Notes: generated from the letters alone by a model not told the origin. Counted from the first letter of the stretch, positions 34,216 through 45,938 are shown. The stretch: DNA of 64,000 nt from Armigeres subalbatus (GCF_024139115.2 NC_085141.1:403995612-404059611); one strand, 5' to 3'. A program made the numbers and translations.

Positions 34216-35394
34216 GTAGGTTTCAACAATAAAAACATAATCCACCCAACTGCTCGCATTTCCGGCCCATCGAGACATTTTGGGCAATAATGAAGCGGAA
34301 GCCTAATAAAAGTGGATAAACAACTCGGGGCGCGACTTGTTACCGTATAAGGTAACAAGAAGTCAACGAACAAACACGAAATGCGGTACCATATATAAAT
34401 AATAAGCAAAAATTGTAAGACTACGCACGTAGTATTTTTAAGACCAAGAATACCCACATAAATCTTCAATTTATGTGAGTATTCTGGCTTGAGAGTGTAT
34501 GTACCACTAACGCCTCCCACACCCCTGCTTGATGGCACAACTCTACCAAGGCGAATTTCTCGCGACAATACCAAATCTGGGGCGAAGGAAGAGAAGGCAA
34601 AACTGAGGAAGAACGACCAGGATCCGAAATCGGGGCAGTCGATCAGGTACCGACCTAGGAGTCAGATCGGAAAAGAAGACTCCCAAAAAAAATCGTTTCG
34701 ACAACCAACCCGCGTGTGCCAAAGAGAAGAAGGAATCGAGAATCAGCGCTCAAAGGTTGGACACTTCGCTAATCGGAAACGGGAGTTTACGGGTGCAAAA
34801 TTAAGAACTGCAGACATTTTGTCGGGCATTCCCAATCACCGGTATTCAGCGCGTCCAGCTCTTGTCCTTCTGGAACTCAGCCAGCCGGCCGCACCAATAC
34901 GAACCTTAATCACTAACCCTAAATCGATTTTGAAATAATAAAATATTAAATGCTATAAAATGTACCATATATCTTTACTTTTTTCCCTAAATTTCCCGCA
35001 TGTTCATTGACTCGTCCTTGTTACGTCCACTTCGTTTGAGATAAGGTTCGTGCGTTCTCCTAGGCAGGTGTCTAGCCGACCCTGAGAACCCCAAAAGCAA
35101 AGAGAGATAGTTAGGAAGACGTAAGGACGTCCACTTCACAGACGTGAGGACGTCAAAGGAGGTCGTCACAGATTCAGATGAGCAATATGTGGAACAAATG
35201 TGCCAAGGAAGTTGTCTCCGTAGGTGTGCAGCGTTTGATGAGAGGAATAAAGAAGAAAGTGCGAATTGTCACTTGAAAACTAGAAATGATTTGCAGTAAA
35301 TTACAATAAATTACCTTTGTTTTGATGCATTAACCTTATTTGTATGTCAATCCGTTACCTAGTTACAGATGTTTTATTATTCCGGATTCTAATT
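34216..35394. other. Unassigned segment between two RT fragments
   Basis: A 149-codon basic frame at 34,489-34,938 is unrecognised. GGACGTCCACTTC and related GACGTC motifs cluster near 35,025 and 35,125-35,155, and an AATAAAATATTAAA stretch lies near 34,936. It could be a decayed LTR element inserted in the non-LTR copy, but no LTR pair is visible. Confidence 0.35.
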
Positions 35395-35745
35395 GGACAT
35401 AGCTTTTTAGATGCTGCACAGTAATAGGTTCCATAGCAGCCCACGGTTAGGTACACGGTCAATCGCACCCACCATGATCTCGTTGATTACGATGAGGAAT
35501 AGTAGCGGAGATATAAGACATTCTTGCCTCACTCCAGGGTCTGCCCGGATGGGGTCTGATAAAGCTCCATTATGCAGGAATCGGCACGTATAAGATTCGT
35601 ACTATGCTTCGAAAAAGCCGACGATTTTTCCGGAACTTCCTTGCGTCTAAGGGCGCCCCACAGATTTTCGTGGTTCAGGTGATCGCAAGCTTTTTTGTAG
35701 TCAATTAATACCAAATAGAGTGACAATATAGTCCACACATAATCT
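35395..35745 (-). pseudogene. Non-LTR RT central fragment
   Basis: The minus strand reads LVLIDYKKACDHLNHENLW and GALRRKEVPEK (35,529-35,738), the first catalytic RT motif region. In another frame it reads MVGAIDRVPNRGLLWN. An RT palm region of RTE-like type is indicated. Internal frame changes and loss of the FADD block make it inactive. Confidence 0.75.
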
Positions 35746-35850
35746 TCTGGATAGAATCCTGCCTGTTGCCAATCGCGGTTTTCCAGATATTGCGAATAGC
35801 TGATGATTGCGCAGATAATAGGCTAACGAAATGCGGGTCCCCAACTATCT

Positions 35851-36274
35851 GTGCAATGCAATGTCCTGAAAAGTTATTTTCAGGATAGAGTTCTGATGTA
35901 CGACACGAACGAAGGACATAAATCGATGCGCGTTACAGTGGGTGTTCCCCAGGGCTCCACACTCGATCCAACTATTTGCAACGGGATGTTTGACGGAGTG
36001 TTGACTTTGTGTCTACCAAGAAAAATGAAAATCGTGGGTTTTGCGGACGACGTGTCACTAGTGATGATGGGCGAGATAAATGAAGAAGTGGAGGTGTTGT
36101 TGGTAACGGAGACGATAGGAATGATCGAGAGCTAGATGAACGGTGCTAAGCTGCAGATAGCCCACCACAAAACGGAGATGCTATTAGGCAGCAATTGCAA
36201 AGCGATCCAGCGGATGGAGGTCGTCGTCGGAAGACATGCGATTGCTTCGAAGCGATCACTATAGCACCTGGGAG
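35851..36274 (+). pseudogene. R1-like non-LTR RT, part 1
   Basis: The 94-codon frame holds VTVGVPQGSTLDPTICNGMF and KIVGFADDVSLVMMGE (RT motifs including FADD), then a stop. Beyond it the reading MNGAKLQIAHHKTEMLLG and HAIASKRSL continues. It breaks off after CACCTGGGAG where an insertion begins. Coding resumes at 36,744 and again at 42,047, so one RT is split three ways. Confidence 0.82.
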
Positions 36275-36743
36275 CAGTGTTGGGAAATGTACATTAAAAC
36301 ACTCTGATTATGTGAATGTTTACATTTTATCCAGTCAAATTTCATGCACCAAACAAACCGAAACAAAAAAAATGTACGCGATATCGTGATTTGTTTGGCC
36401 GATGAGGCAAACTGCTTGTTTGCTGCTACGTTGAAGTCGTGCCGGCGTGCGGTCAGCATTTGCATGAGATTTTTTGGAATGGTAAACAGAAATGTCAACC
36501 ATTCCCGCCCCTGCCTACACACTCAGTTCAGCTCGGCTTTTTTTCATTCTTTTGCCGAGATCCGCACAGCCGAGCGCTCGGTTCGAGACTTTCTGCTGAT
36601 ATATCAGCAGAAAAAGTAGTTTGTTTACTGCGGCACTCAAGGGAGCCCCCGTAATCATACGTCTATTTAGCCGATATTTCAGCAAACGAACCTAAACCGA
36701 GATTTGCACAGCCGAGATCGGTGAAAAAATGTAAGTGTGTAGG
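36275..36743. mobile_element. Composite insertion with a MITE (36,514-36,743)
   Basis: The left part starts CAGTGTTGGGAAATG, which looks like a hAT 5' end, but no matching right end is seen. The right part is a 230-bp MITE with termini CCTACACACT (36,514) and AGTGTGTAGG (36,743) and sub-terminal CCGAGAT...GCACAGCCGAG repeats. The R1-like reading frame stops before and continues after this segment. Confidence 0.6.
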
Positions 36744-36875
36744 AGTGATGATTGACGATCGGCTAAATTCCAACAGCCTCATTGACTACGCCTATAGAAA
36801 GTTGACGCAAGCAATGAAAGCAATGGCGAGGATCATGCCAAAGTAGGCGAACCAAGAAACATCTGCTTGCTAGTG
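36744..36875 (+). pseudogene. R1-like non-LTR RT, part 2
   Basis: The plus strand reads VMIDDRLN, KLTQAMKAMARIMPK and, after a shift, HLLASV. This is the segment directly following FADD in R1-like RTs. It ends at the GTG target duplication (36,873-36,875) of the next element. Confidence 0.8.
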
Positions 36876-37029
36876 TTGTGGTAGTAGCGGATTGTGTTAA
36901 AATAATAATCGAAGATACGAAATGAAAGCATGAATTATTTGATTGAGATTTGAGAAGCAAGAGTACAAGATGATCTGAAAAAAAAACACAGTTTTGAACT
37001 TTGGTAGTGATGAACAGTAAGCATATGCG

Positions 37030-37215
37030 GTATTTCGAAAAATTTCGTTTCAGGTGGTTCGAAACGAAATTCCGCGGAATTTCGCGGAATTTGAGCATGG
37101 CGAAATCTGATTTCTTAATTTCGTTTCGTTTCGTAAAATTACAAAAATTACGCTACAAAAAACCAGCTTCTAACGAAATTTAACGGAATTCCGCGGAATT
37201 TCGAAATAAATTTAA
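37030..37215. repeat. TTTCGTTTCG / GGAATTTCG repeat patch (left)
   Basis: Dense AAATTTCGTTTCG and CCGCGGAATTTCG words lie just inside the left TIR. The same words recur at 41,370-41,530 near the right TIR, a probable sub-terminal repeat of the 5.17-kb element. Confidence 0.7.
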
Positions 37216-37689
37216 ACTTAAACCATATTTATTATATAAAAATTTTGGCTGCGCCGCTCATCAAAAGCGTAAAGTTGTTTTCAAAACTTTAGGGTATACA
37301 AATTTTCTTATTAACGCTTACTACCATTGGCATAACTACAGTGGTTCCATGCTGGTGCAAAGCTGATTGAATAAATAATAGAAGCAACAGACAAAGAACA
37401 CAAATATAATTTCTAAAATTTTGATTGAATAAAGAAAATTCTAGTGGTATACTGAACTGTCTGTATGGTCCTAATATTGACACAGCACAAAATGTTGGAC
37501 ACATTGTTTAAGGAACACATGGTGCTTAGCTTATCAGCATATTTCTAAAGAAAAATCCTGATTTAAAATTGGTTTTCTCAGCAATACTTGCTTCTTTAAA
37601 TATTTAAAAGTTTTACAGAGCTTTGCGAATATATTTAATTAAACCTAGCGTGTTCATAGTTCTTAAAGATGAAAAAGCCCTGCCCTTCC

Positions 37690-39130
37690 ATATGCCCTGC
37701 CTCTATTAGAGCACCTTTTTAATTCAATAATAACAACAAATGAGTTCCCTACAGAATGGAAACGTGCTAAGGTCATCGCAATCAATAAAAAAACAAATGT
37801 GAATACAATTTCGAACCTAAGGCCAATTAGTTTATTGTCTACCTTATCTAAAATTTTAGAGAAAATACTGAAAAATCAAATTACTGATTATATCAGCAGA
37901 ATGAATTACCTTAATCCTCTACAGTCAGGCTTTAGAAATCAACATAGTACTGAGACGGCAATGTTGAATATACATGACGACATAGCAAAGTCTATCGATA
38001 AAAATGGAGTATGGATGCGGATCGATTTTGCTAAGGCTTTTTATCGTGTGGTGCATAGCAAGCTGATCAATAAACTAATTTCTTTATATAACTTTTCCAC
38101 CCCAGCTGCTAGATTAATTGAAAGTTATCACCGTCACCGATATCAGGCTGTTATTTCTAATGGCGTTCTGTCTGAATTAAAGTCAGTTATCTCGGGCGTT
38201 CCACAGGATTCAGTCCTAGGACCCTTTTCTCTTCTCGCTCTTTATTAACGATCTGCCAAGTGTTCTGGACTTCTGATGTTTTCATTTCTTTGCTGATGAT
38301 GTCCAAATTTATATTTGCGCATTCTGCTACAAGATTATCCGTCATTGGTAATTTAGTGAACCATGATCTAAGTAAGCTCATGAAATGGTCTAGAGAGAAC
38401 CTACTACCAATAAATCCAGTAAAAACCAAAGCAATGTTAATATCCAAACTAAGACATGCCCTGCAACCCCCACAAATTATAATAGACGGCGTAGAGGTTC
38501 AATTTGTAGATCGTGCTAATAATTTAGGAGTTGTATCTAAAAACAATTTAGAATGGGTCGCACATGTTAATAACCAGTGCTCTAAAATATATGCATGTTT
38601 AAAAAGACTTAACATAACAACAAGACAATTAGATTCTATGACGAAACGAAAACTCTTCAAAACATTAATTTTTCCTCACTTCATCTACGGAGACTTCATT
38701 TACACTAATGCGTTGGTTGGTTCAATGGATAAGCTTAGAGTCGCCTTAAATGACTGCGTACACTATGTATATAGTTTATCTCGTTATTCACATGTCTCAC
38801 ACTAACAAAATAATTTGATTGGATGTAATTTCATAAATTTCTACAAATATAGATCATGCGTACATCTATTCAGAATATTTAAAAATTCATCTCCAGTATA
38901 CCTTTTTGACAAGCGTACCCTTGAGAGGAACCCGTACAAAAAGTTTTAGAGTACCACAGCATAACGCTGCGTATTATCGTCAATCCTTTTTCGTCAGAGG
39001 CGTTGTTTACTGGAACAGTTTACCCAATTTTATTAAATTGAATAATTCTAATGCAACTTCAAGAGAGAACTCGTACGTAGCTTGCAGTAAACGGGTATTT
39101 TCACCTAAAGAGAACAGATAGTTTTAAGAA
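37690..39130 (+). pseudogene. CR1/L2-group non-LTR reverse transcriptase (broken)
   Basis: The frame at 37,799-38,248 carries NLRPISLLSTLSKILEKIL, LNPLQSGFRNQHSTETAM and AVISNGVLSELKSVISGVPQ. The active site reads FHFFADDVQIYI in another frame near 38,281-38,315. The C-terminal part (38,260-38,805) has KWSRENLLPINPVKTKAMLI and KRKLFKTLIFPHFIYGD. More coding follows to about 39,121. Frame breaks near 38,225 and 38,275, a mutated catalytic block (FAKAFYRV for the usual FxKAFDxV) and the lack of an endonuclease show that it is a dead, 5'-truncated copy. Confidence 0.85.
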
Positions 39131-39195
39131 TACGGCAATAAATTCAGCGTTTAATACCACATTGTAACGTTAAAAAAGATAAATGTTTTAAGTTA

Positions 39196-39421
39196 CCGTC
39201 GTGCGGGGCTTCTTTTGATAAATCAGGGGCTACTTTGGACATTTTAAAACAAGAATTATAACGAAAATTACTATAAAATTGTCATTATCACCAATCGGGT
39301 GTCTTGTTGATAGTTGAATGGTAACTTTCTGTTTCAAATTTGGTATTTTTTCCGTTTATATTTTTCAAAAAATCAAAAATCCAAAGTAGCCCCCGGAATC
39401 AAAAGAAGCCCCGCACGACGG
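39196..39421. mobile_element. TA-flanked MITE, 226 bp
   Basis: TA (39,194-39,195 and 39,422-39,423) flanks perfect inverted termini CCGTCGTGCGGGGCTTCTTT, extending to about 24 bases and with further partial matches inside (CAGGGGCTACTTTGGA). It is inserted in the 3' part of the CR1/L2-like fragment. Tc1/mariner-type. Confidence 0.9.
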
Positions 39422-39423
39422 TA

Positions 39424-41369
39424 CATGATTTCAATAAACAATAATAATAGTTACATGCAGCCGTGCCGTCCTTCTTAGTTACACTTGGTCGACAACTAAG
39501 AAGCTTTGCCCAAATCCAAAAATTTCTATTAGTCTCTTTAGGCTATAAAAAAATGTACAAAAAATAGTGTGCCGTATGGCCGAACACCTTTACAGTCTCT
39601 TTACTATCAACTATCAACTCCCCTCAAAGCCAACGTTCTGCGCTCCCACTGGTGCGGATTCGCACTACTACCACCCACACGGGTCTCAATTATGCACTGT
39701 TGGTTACTATCAACTCCCCCCAAAGCCAACATTTTTATTTATATGGAGCGTAAGATATTGACCGGCCCCCACTCCCCCCATAAGTGCTTACGTAATATGT
39801 GTACGAGAGATTCCAGATAGGCAAAATCTTGAGTTTTCAAGAAGAGGTAATAAAAATTTAAATGAGAAAGAAATTGGATTTTTTCGGATGGATAAAACTC
39901 CACATGCGTCTTACTTAATCCCATAAAGTTTTTCTGAAATCTAACGACAGAAAATTCGTCACTCACACTCAACCTCCTGTGAAATGATGGCTCTGAGACG
40001 AACCGACAATGCGCCATTCCAAACACAGAAAAAATCAGAATTTTAAAAAAAAAAATCTTTTGTCTACTCTGACATTAACGTCAGATGATTTGCCATCCAT
40101 GGAGAAAAAACTTCTGCAGCGTCGCCAAGCGATTATGATTTGCACTTTGAAATATGTTCGTTTCGGCTCAACCTCCTGTAGTGTATCTGAGAAAAAACCG
40201 ATTTGTTTTCAATAATGTTCCTTTCCAATTACAAACAGAAATAAAATCTGAATTTTGAAAGAAAATATCACTTGACTGCTACTGACGCCAACGTTTCTGC
40301 AGCGTTGCTCTCCGACGAGCGTTTGTGATTTTGTTACTGACGGAAACTTCCTTCAGTACCGCAGGAATGCAACCGACGCCAGAACCTTGTGTTAAAAAAT
40401 CATTGCTGCTGCTGTCCGACGGCCGCTCGATGATTTTTCGCTAAGACGCCACTGATATCCCGAGACCGCAATCGATGCCTAATAAGAACAGAATTTCTTT
40501 CCACAAAGCGCTTTTCTAATTACTGATAGAAGCGAAACGATAGTCTGAGCATTGTGTGGATATTTCTCTTGAGTACTGCTACTTTCGACGACGGCCGACG
40601 CATTCTAATCCATTGTTTTTTAATAGTTGGAGAAAATCTAAAAGAGTTCGTCGATCGATTGATACCAAAATCTCGAAAATCGGTATTTTTCGTAAAGGTC
40701 TCAAATTTGAATATGCAGAATTACCTCCCTATCTTCGCAAAGGACGTAATCCTACGTCAAAAATTAGCCCCCCTAGAAATTTTCGTTAGTTACGCCAATG
40801 CTTACTACATAACCCCATTCTTAGTCGACAAATACGTATGTAGTTTTTTTTTTCTATAAAACGTCTTCAGTATTTCCATAATAAAATTTAAATTTCGTGG
40901 TATTTTTTTTACTATTTGCACAATATGAATGCGGAATCGATTGTGTTGCTGCTGGTCATGCTGGTCATGGGACTGAGTCAATACTGTAAAACCACGCTGA
41001 CAAGACAATATGAAGTATGCTTCAGCTAAAAGTTATAATTCATAGGTGAACTAAGGTTTTAAACGAAATTTGAATCCGTATATGAAAAATCCCACAATTT
41101 CTTTATTTTCATATACTTACTGATATAAAACTGATATAAAATTGATCAGATTTGAAAGCACACTCTCCACGATGAATTCCTTTGAAAGCGGCACAAATGC
41201 TGGTGTATTGCCTTATCGCCAATGGTATATGCGGCGAGAATGTGGCGATTTATCACAGATTGCCTCTTCTGTTATTATAACTCTTTTGGTCGCAAAACAG
41301 TTATTCGACTTTGAAAAACTGAAATCAGAATTGCGTACATAATGTTAAACCAAATTAATAAAAAATCCG
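39424..41369. other. Unassigned interior of the 5.17-kb TIR element
   Basis: ACTATCAACTCCCC followed by CAAAGCCAAC occurs twice (about 39,608 and 39,710). From 40,010 to 40,560, blocks of about 210 bases recur in degenerate form (CAAACAGAAATAAAATCTGAATTTT, then CTGCAGCGT). GGACGTAATCCTACGTCAAA lies near 40,741. No transposase-like frame is recognisable. Confidence 0.45.
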
Positions 41370-41530
41370 CGGAAAAAAAAATTAAAATTTCGTTTCGTTT
41401 CGAAAAATTTCGAATTAAATGAACCTTGATTTCGTTTCGTTTCGAAGTCTCGAAAGAAATCTATATTTCATTTCGTTTCGATCCGAATCAACATAGACAT
41501 TTTAAATTTCGTTTCGTTTCGTTTCGTTAG
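41370..41530. repeat. TTTCGTTTCG repeat patch (right)
   Basis: Repeated AAATTTCGTTTCGTTTCG words occur here, counterpart of 37,030-37,215. Confidence 0.7.
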
Positions 41531-42046
41531 GAAAAAGTGTGTTATCGCATACCCTTAATGAACAGAGTATAAGAACAAAAAGAAAGAAAGAAAGGAAACA
41601 ACTGGCCTTTGCCTGGAACAGACGTAGAGCCACAAAAATAATATGAAAAGCAATGAAAAATAACGATGGTTGAAGATTTTCTGATTTTGCTGTTTGATCG
41701 ATGTTCTTGGGACTGGAAAGCTAACATGACAGCTACCAACCGCGCCATGTCGTGGCCGAGCTAATATCCTTACTCCGTCTAATATCTGAATCATCTGGGC
41801 TGTGTACTCACAAGTATGTTCTGACAGAACGAGTAGCTCTAGTGATGCATAGGCGATGTACCTAATATTCAGGATTGGTATCGTCTCTTTCTTTTTTTCG
41901 TTCTGTCAATCGAGCTCATATCGATTCGGCGCCTACTATTCGAAAGCCGATTGCTTCGATTTAGAAATTCAAATCTCAATCAAAAAATTCATGCTTTCAT
42001 TTCGTATCTTCGATTATTATTTTAACACAATCCGCTACTACCACAA

Positions 42047-42231
42047 GTGTCTCGTCATCGATTCTGCGGTATGGGGCTCCTATTTGGGGCTATGCACTAC
42101 AAACCATGCGGAACCGAGAAAAGTTGAGAAGTGTGTTCCGCCAGAAACGTAAGGAAGGAGGCGAGAATCCGTTCGATGGCGAGATGGCAACAGGAGTGGG
42201 AAAATACGGAGGAAGATAGGTGAACGAGGGA
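42047..42231 (+). pseudogene. R1-like non-LTR RT, part 3
   Basis: The plus strand reads SVSSSILRYGAPIWGYALQT and MRNREKLRSVFRQ, then after a shift RWQQEWENTEEDR. These are the C-terminal blocks of R1-like RTs and directly continue part 2 once the 5.17-kb element is set aside. Confidence 0.82.
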
Positions 42232-42536
42232 TGACACCAACATCATGCTTCATATTTTTCTGTGACCTAATATCGTACCATAAAGCCCATATATTAAGCA
42301 TCTTTCCACCAAATCTGGGAACCCCAAAATGGCATTTGGCGTTTTTAATCACACATACTTGATAATGGACGAGTCAACCAGAAACGTGTAAAAATAAATT
42401 ACCGAGTGGTGAGTACTTTACAATAAATCAAATCTGTTTTTCTAGCCATCCCTTACACATCGTAACCTTAGGAACACAACGGAATTGCATTTTGACTTTT
42501 TTAAAAGACATCAATATGCTTCTACTTCTACATGCC

Positions 42537-42647
42537 CTATTCGGCCAAATGTCCCATTCGACAAAATGTTTTATTCGACCGAATATTCTATTTGGACAAA
42601 TGACCATTTCGTTTAATTGACTCTTTCGGCCAGATGTCCCTTTAAGC
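42537..42647. repeat. 17-bp minisatellite (reverse-complement orientation), left part
   Basis: Units of 17 bases such as ATTCGGCCAAATGTCCC repeat about six times. The array is cut by a hAT element and its last units resume at 43,729-43,752 (CTTTAAGCCAAATGACC). It belongs to the same family as 4,584-4,733. Confidence 0.85.
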
Positions 42648-43728
42648 CAATGGTTTTCAACCTTTTTCTGGACAGGTACCCCTTCGAGCTTTTACATTCA
42701 TTGAGGTACCCCCTATTTTTTCGCTGTAAATGAAAATAAGCATAACACATAAGTTCTGAAAAACGGTCCAAAAAAGTAATGGCGGGTCTTGAAAGGATGG
42801 TTCCGAATCTCTTGAAGGGAGGCTTTCGAATCTTTTGAAAAGAGGTTTCCGAGACTCTTAGAAGAAGGAGCTTCTGAGCATTTTGCAAGGACGCTTCCAA
42901 GGCTTTGGAAAGAAGGATTGCGGGCCTATCAAAAGGAGGTTCGGAGCCACTTGAAACAAGACTTCCGAACCTCATGAAAAAAGGCTTTCGAGCGTCTTGC
43001 AAGGAGGCTTCCGCCCAAAGGAGGTTTCAGAGCCTGCTGAGGTTTCCGAGTCACTTGAAAGGATGCTTCCAAGCCGCTTGAAGATAGGGTTCCAAGCCGA
43101 TTGTAAGAGGTTTCCGAGCTTTCTAGCCTCTTGAAAGGAGGTTTCTGAGTCTCTTAAAAGGAGGCTTCCGCGCTTCTCGAAAAGAGGCTTCCGAGGCTCT
43201 TGAAAGGAAGCTTTCGCGTATCTTGAAAGGAGGCTTCCGAGCCTCTTGGAAGGAGGATTTCAAGCTTCAAGAAAGGAGGTTTCTGGGTCGCTTGTTGTTT
43301 TTCAAAATAAGATGTTGTAGTTGTATAACTTCGCCAAAATTGTGTGAACAAAGCCTGAACAGAAGTTGTGATAAGAAATAGTACAGACATAATTCAACAC
43401 AGTGCTGAATTAAATCATCACATTGATGTTAGTTCAACTAGTGAATGTTTGTTGGGTCTGCTTGCAACGAAGCTATTTAGCTTTCCGGAAAAAATCGTTT
43501 AGCCTCTCAAATTTAAAACCATATGCATATCATGTACAATGCAAAGTTTTGGAATAATTACACAAAAAAAAATAAAATAAAAATACACAATTATCAAAAC
43601 TCGAATAAAAAGTGTTTGTGGAGGTGGAACTGTAGTACATCCGCCATTACGCATTTTCGTCCGAGGTACCCCCTGAGGCCAGCGAAGGTACCCCCAGGGG
43701 TACATGTACCCCAGGTTGAGAACCGCTG
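42648..43728. mobile_element. hAT-type element, 1,081 bp, non-autonomous
   Basis: The perfect 8-bp duplication CTTTAAGC (42,640-42,647 and 43,729-43,736) flanks imperfect termini CAATGGTTTTCAACC and, reversed, CAGCGGTTCTCAACC, with GGTACCCC sub-terminal repeats. Termini of this kind are classic hAT. The interior is mostly a 23-bp-type minisatellite and no transposase frame is present. Confidence 0.9.
42787..43283. repeat. About 23-bp minisatellite inside the hAT element
   Basis: Degenerate units around GAGGCTTCCGAGCCTCTTG run for about 500 bases, with unit length varying. They produce long artefactual minus-strand frames (129 and 78 codons). Confidence 0.8.
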
Positions 43729-43859
43729 CTTTAAGCCAAATGACCCTTTCGGGTATCAAGAGATGAAGCCAGCCTAAGGCTGAAAATCTCTTTAATAAAG
43801 ATAAAAAAAAAACCCTTTTGGGTCATGGACTTGATTTATATAGGAGATAAAGAAATAGA

Positions 43860-45480
43860 CATTTTCAGAAATTTCCGCAAAAAATTAAAATATTTCCCAA
43901 ATAAATTTAAAAAAAAGTCGAAGGAATTTAAAAAAAAAATCTGAGGGATTCCTAAAGGACTTTTAAAGGATGAAGGTAGGGGAACTGTTCAGCACTTCAT
44001 CTCATAGCTCCCATTTTCATCCCATCAAAAACTGAGCAATGAATAGGAGTTTGATTTGTTTCTTTTTTTTATATTTTTCAGCAGTGAACACGTATGTTAA
44101 TAGAGAGACGACAAAGATTGGTGCTGTATTTCGTTGTTTTGCGATGAGATGAATATATGTTCAGTGAGATGAAAAACGATACAGTTCCCCTATTTCTGAG
44201 GGAATACCTTAAGGAATTTTCAAAGCAACCCTTGAAGGGATGTCTGAAGGAATCCTTGAAGAAATAAAACAAATCCAGAAGATTTCCGAAGAAAATCCAA
44301 GATGTGTTGTATTATAAATTTACGTTGAAATTTTCTAAAAAAATAAAAATAATTTTTAAATGTTTCGTAAAAGTATTTTCGAAGAACTTTACGATGGTAT
44401 TTCCGGAGTAATACTGAAAGGATTTTTCAAAAGAATTTCTGAAGACATTCCCGAGGAAATTTCTATAAGAATTTGCGGAGAAACTTCCAAACAAATCCCT
44501 AAAGCATTTCTAAAAGAAAACGCGCAGGATTTTTCTTAAATTCCTTTTGAAGTTTTCTATAATTTTCCTAAGGAAATCCCCGAAGAAATTCCGTAAGAGA
44601 ATTCTCAAGGAATTCCTGAATAAAGTTACGAAGAAATGTTTAAAGGAATTACCTATCGAAGTTGTAAATATTGCTAATGAATTTTCGAGAACATTTCTGA
44701 AGGTAATTCTAAAGGAATTTTTCAAATTAATTTCTTGAGACAATTCCGAGAAAATTCCTAAAGGAGTTTATATAAAAAGTTTCTGAGAGATATTCTGTCG
44801 AAATTTCGAATGAATTTCAAAAGAATTTCTGACGGTATTCCAAAAGAAATTTCCAAAGGATTCCAAGAAAAGGAGGTTTTTGTGAAGGAATTTCTCATGG
44901 ATTTTCTAAAGGAGCTTTTTATTTCATAGTTTTTATTCTTTTAAGGAATTTCTGATTTCTAATTTCCGGAAGATTTTCCCGAAGAATCTCTGGAGAACTT
45001 TCTGGAAGATTTGTTTGAGGAATGCTTCAAGGAATCCTTAGATAAATTTAAGAATGTCGAAAATTCCTTCAGTATTTCCTTTGTTTTGTTTTTTGGAAAT
45101 TCCATTAGAAATTCAGTCGTAATTTCCAATGATTTCGTACTGGAATTTTTGAACGAATGGAGTTTCAGTTGGAGTTACTGGAGAAATTTCAGAAGGTACG
45201 GCCCGAAGGTATGGAAATTCCGAATGATTTTCTGCACTTATTTCCGAAGGATTTTGCGAAGATTACCTGAAAGAATTTTTGAAGGAATACCTGTAGATAA
45301 TGCCTAAAGAATTTCTTAAATTATTTACGAGAAAAAAAATGTGTGAAAGAATTTCTGGACAAACTTCTGAAATACCGTCTGGATGAATATCTCATGAAAT
45401 TGTTGAAGGAACTTCCCATGGAGCTCCTGAAAGAAATTCCCAAGAAATTCCAAGAATAGAAGGTGTCTGGAGAAACTTTT
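43860..45480. repeat. GGAATTTC-type degenerate repeat field
   Basis: It is composed of short units around AAGGAATTTCTGAAG and AGAAATTCC, the purine-rich orientation dominating. It is the same family as the insertion at 15,576-18,405. It is interrupted by the MITE at 43,979-44,190. Frames here (Asn/Phe/Lys-rich) are artefacts. Confidence 0.75.
43979..44190. mobile_element. TA-flanked MITE, 212 bp (GGGGAACTGTTC family, copy 2)
   Basis: TA lies at 43,977-43,978 and 44,191-44,192, with ends GGGGAACTGTTC and ACAGTTCCCC. The interior (CATCTCATAGCTCCCATTTT, TCAGCAGTGAACACG) is the reverse complement of parts of the copy at 29,144-29,358. Confidence 0.88.
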
Positions 45481-45938
45481 AAAGAAAATATATAATCTAT
45501 ATAATAAAAATGAGTTGAAATTTCCTTCCTGTCGATTTAACACACGAACGGGTTGACCGATTTTCAAGATTTTTCCCTAATCGTTTCGTTTTGAGATCCG
45601 CAAGGTGATAAGATACAATTTGTGTTAGCTGTTGAGCAAAACAAAATAAACGCACAGAAATCGATCTAGAGTGCCGTGCTGCAAATAGTTTATTGTTACA
45701 TTTTCAATACCCGGGAAAAGGTGGGTTTCTTTCGCTAGTAAAAAATATTTCCTAATGTTTGAAATCCCTGAACCAGTTATGCCAAAATTACTAGAATTCT
45801 ACCTCCGTCACTGAATACTTTAGCTATGTAACAAAGGTCAATAACAAAAATTCAAACGACGATTTGACTAATCTGATAGCACTCCCACGGAAACCATTTC
45901 CTCTCCACAGAGAGGCAAAGAGAAATAATAATAATTGA
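45481..45938. other. Unassigned DNA
   Basis: No gene or clear repeat was recognised. Confidence 0.5.

Larger units (their letters stand above)
36876..42046. mobile_element. 5,171-bp TIR element splitting an R1-like RT
   Basis: The terminal inverted repeats of about 80 bases begin TTGTGGTAGTAGCGGATTGT and are nearly identical. The 3-bp duplication GTG lies on each side (36,873-36,875 and 42,047-42,049), and removing the element rejoins the R1-like reading LLASV with SSSILRYG. No transposase was recognised in it. It holds TTTCG-rich repeats near both ends, a CR1/L2-like RT (37,690-39,130) and a TA-flanked MITE (39,196-39,421). The superfamily is unresolved; a 3-bp TSD occurs in PIF/Harbinger, CACTA, Zator and Academ. 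Confidence 0.8.

Noticed and set aside
33864..35393. 14-bp direct repeat TTCCGGATTCTAAT at 33,864 and 35,380 as a target duplication
   Set aside because: At the first site the word is part of the RT C-terminal coding block (reverse complement reads as Asn-Pro-Glu). No element termini are seen, so chance or paralogous RT sequence is likelier.
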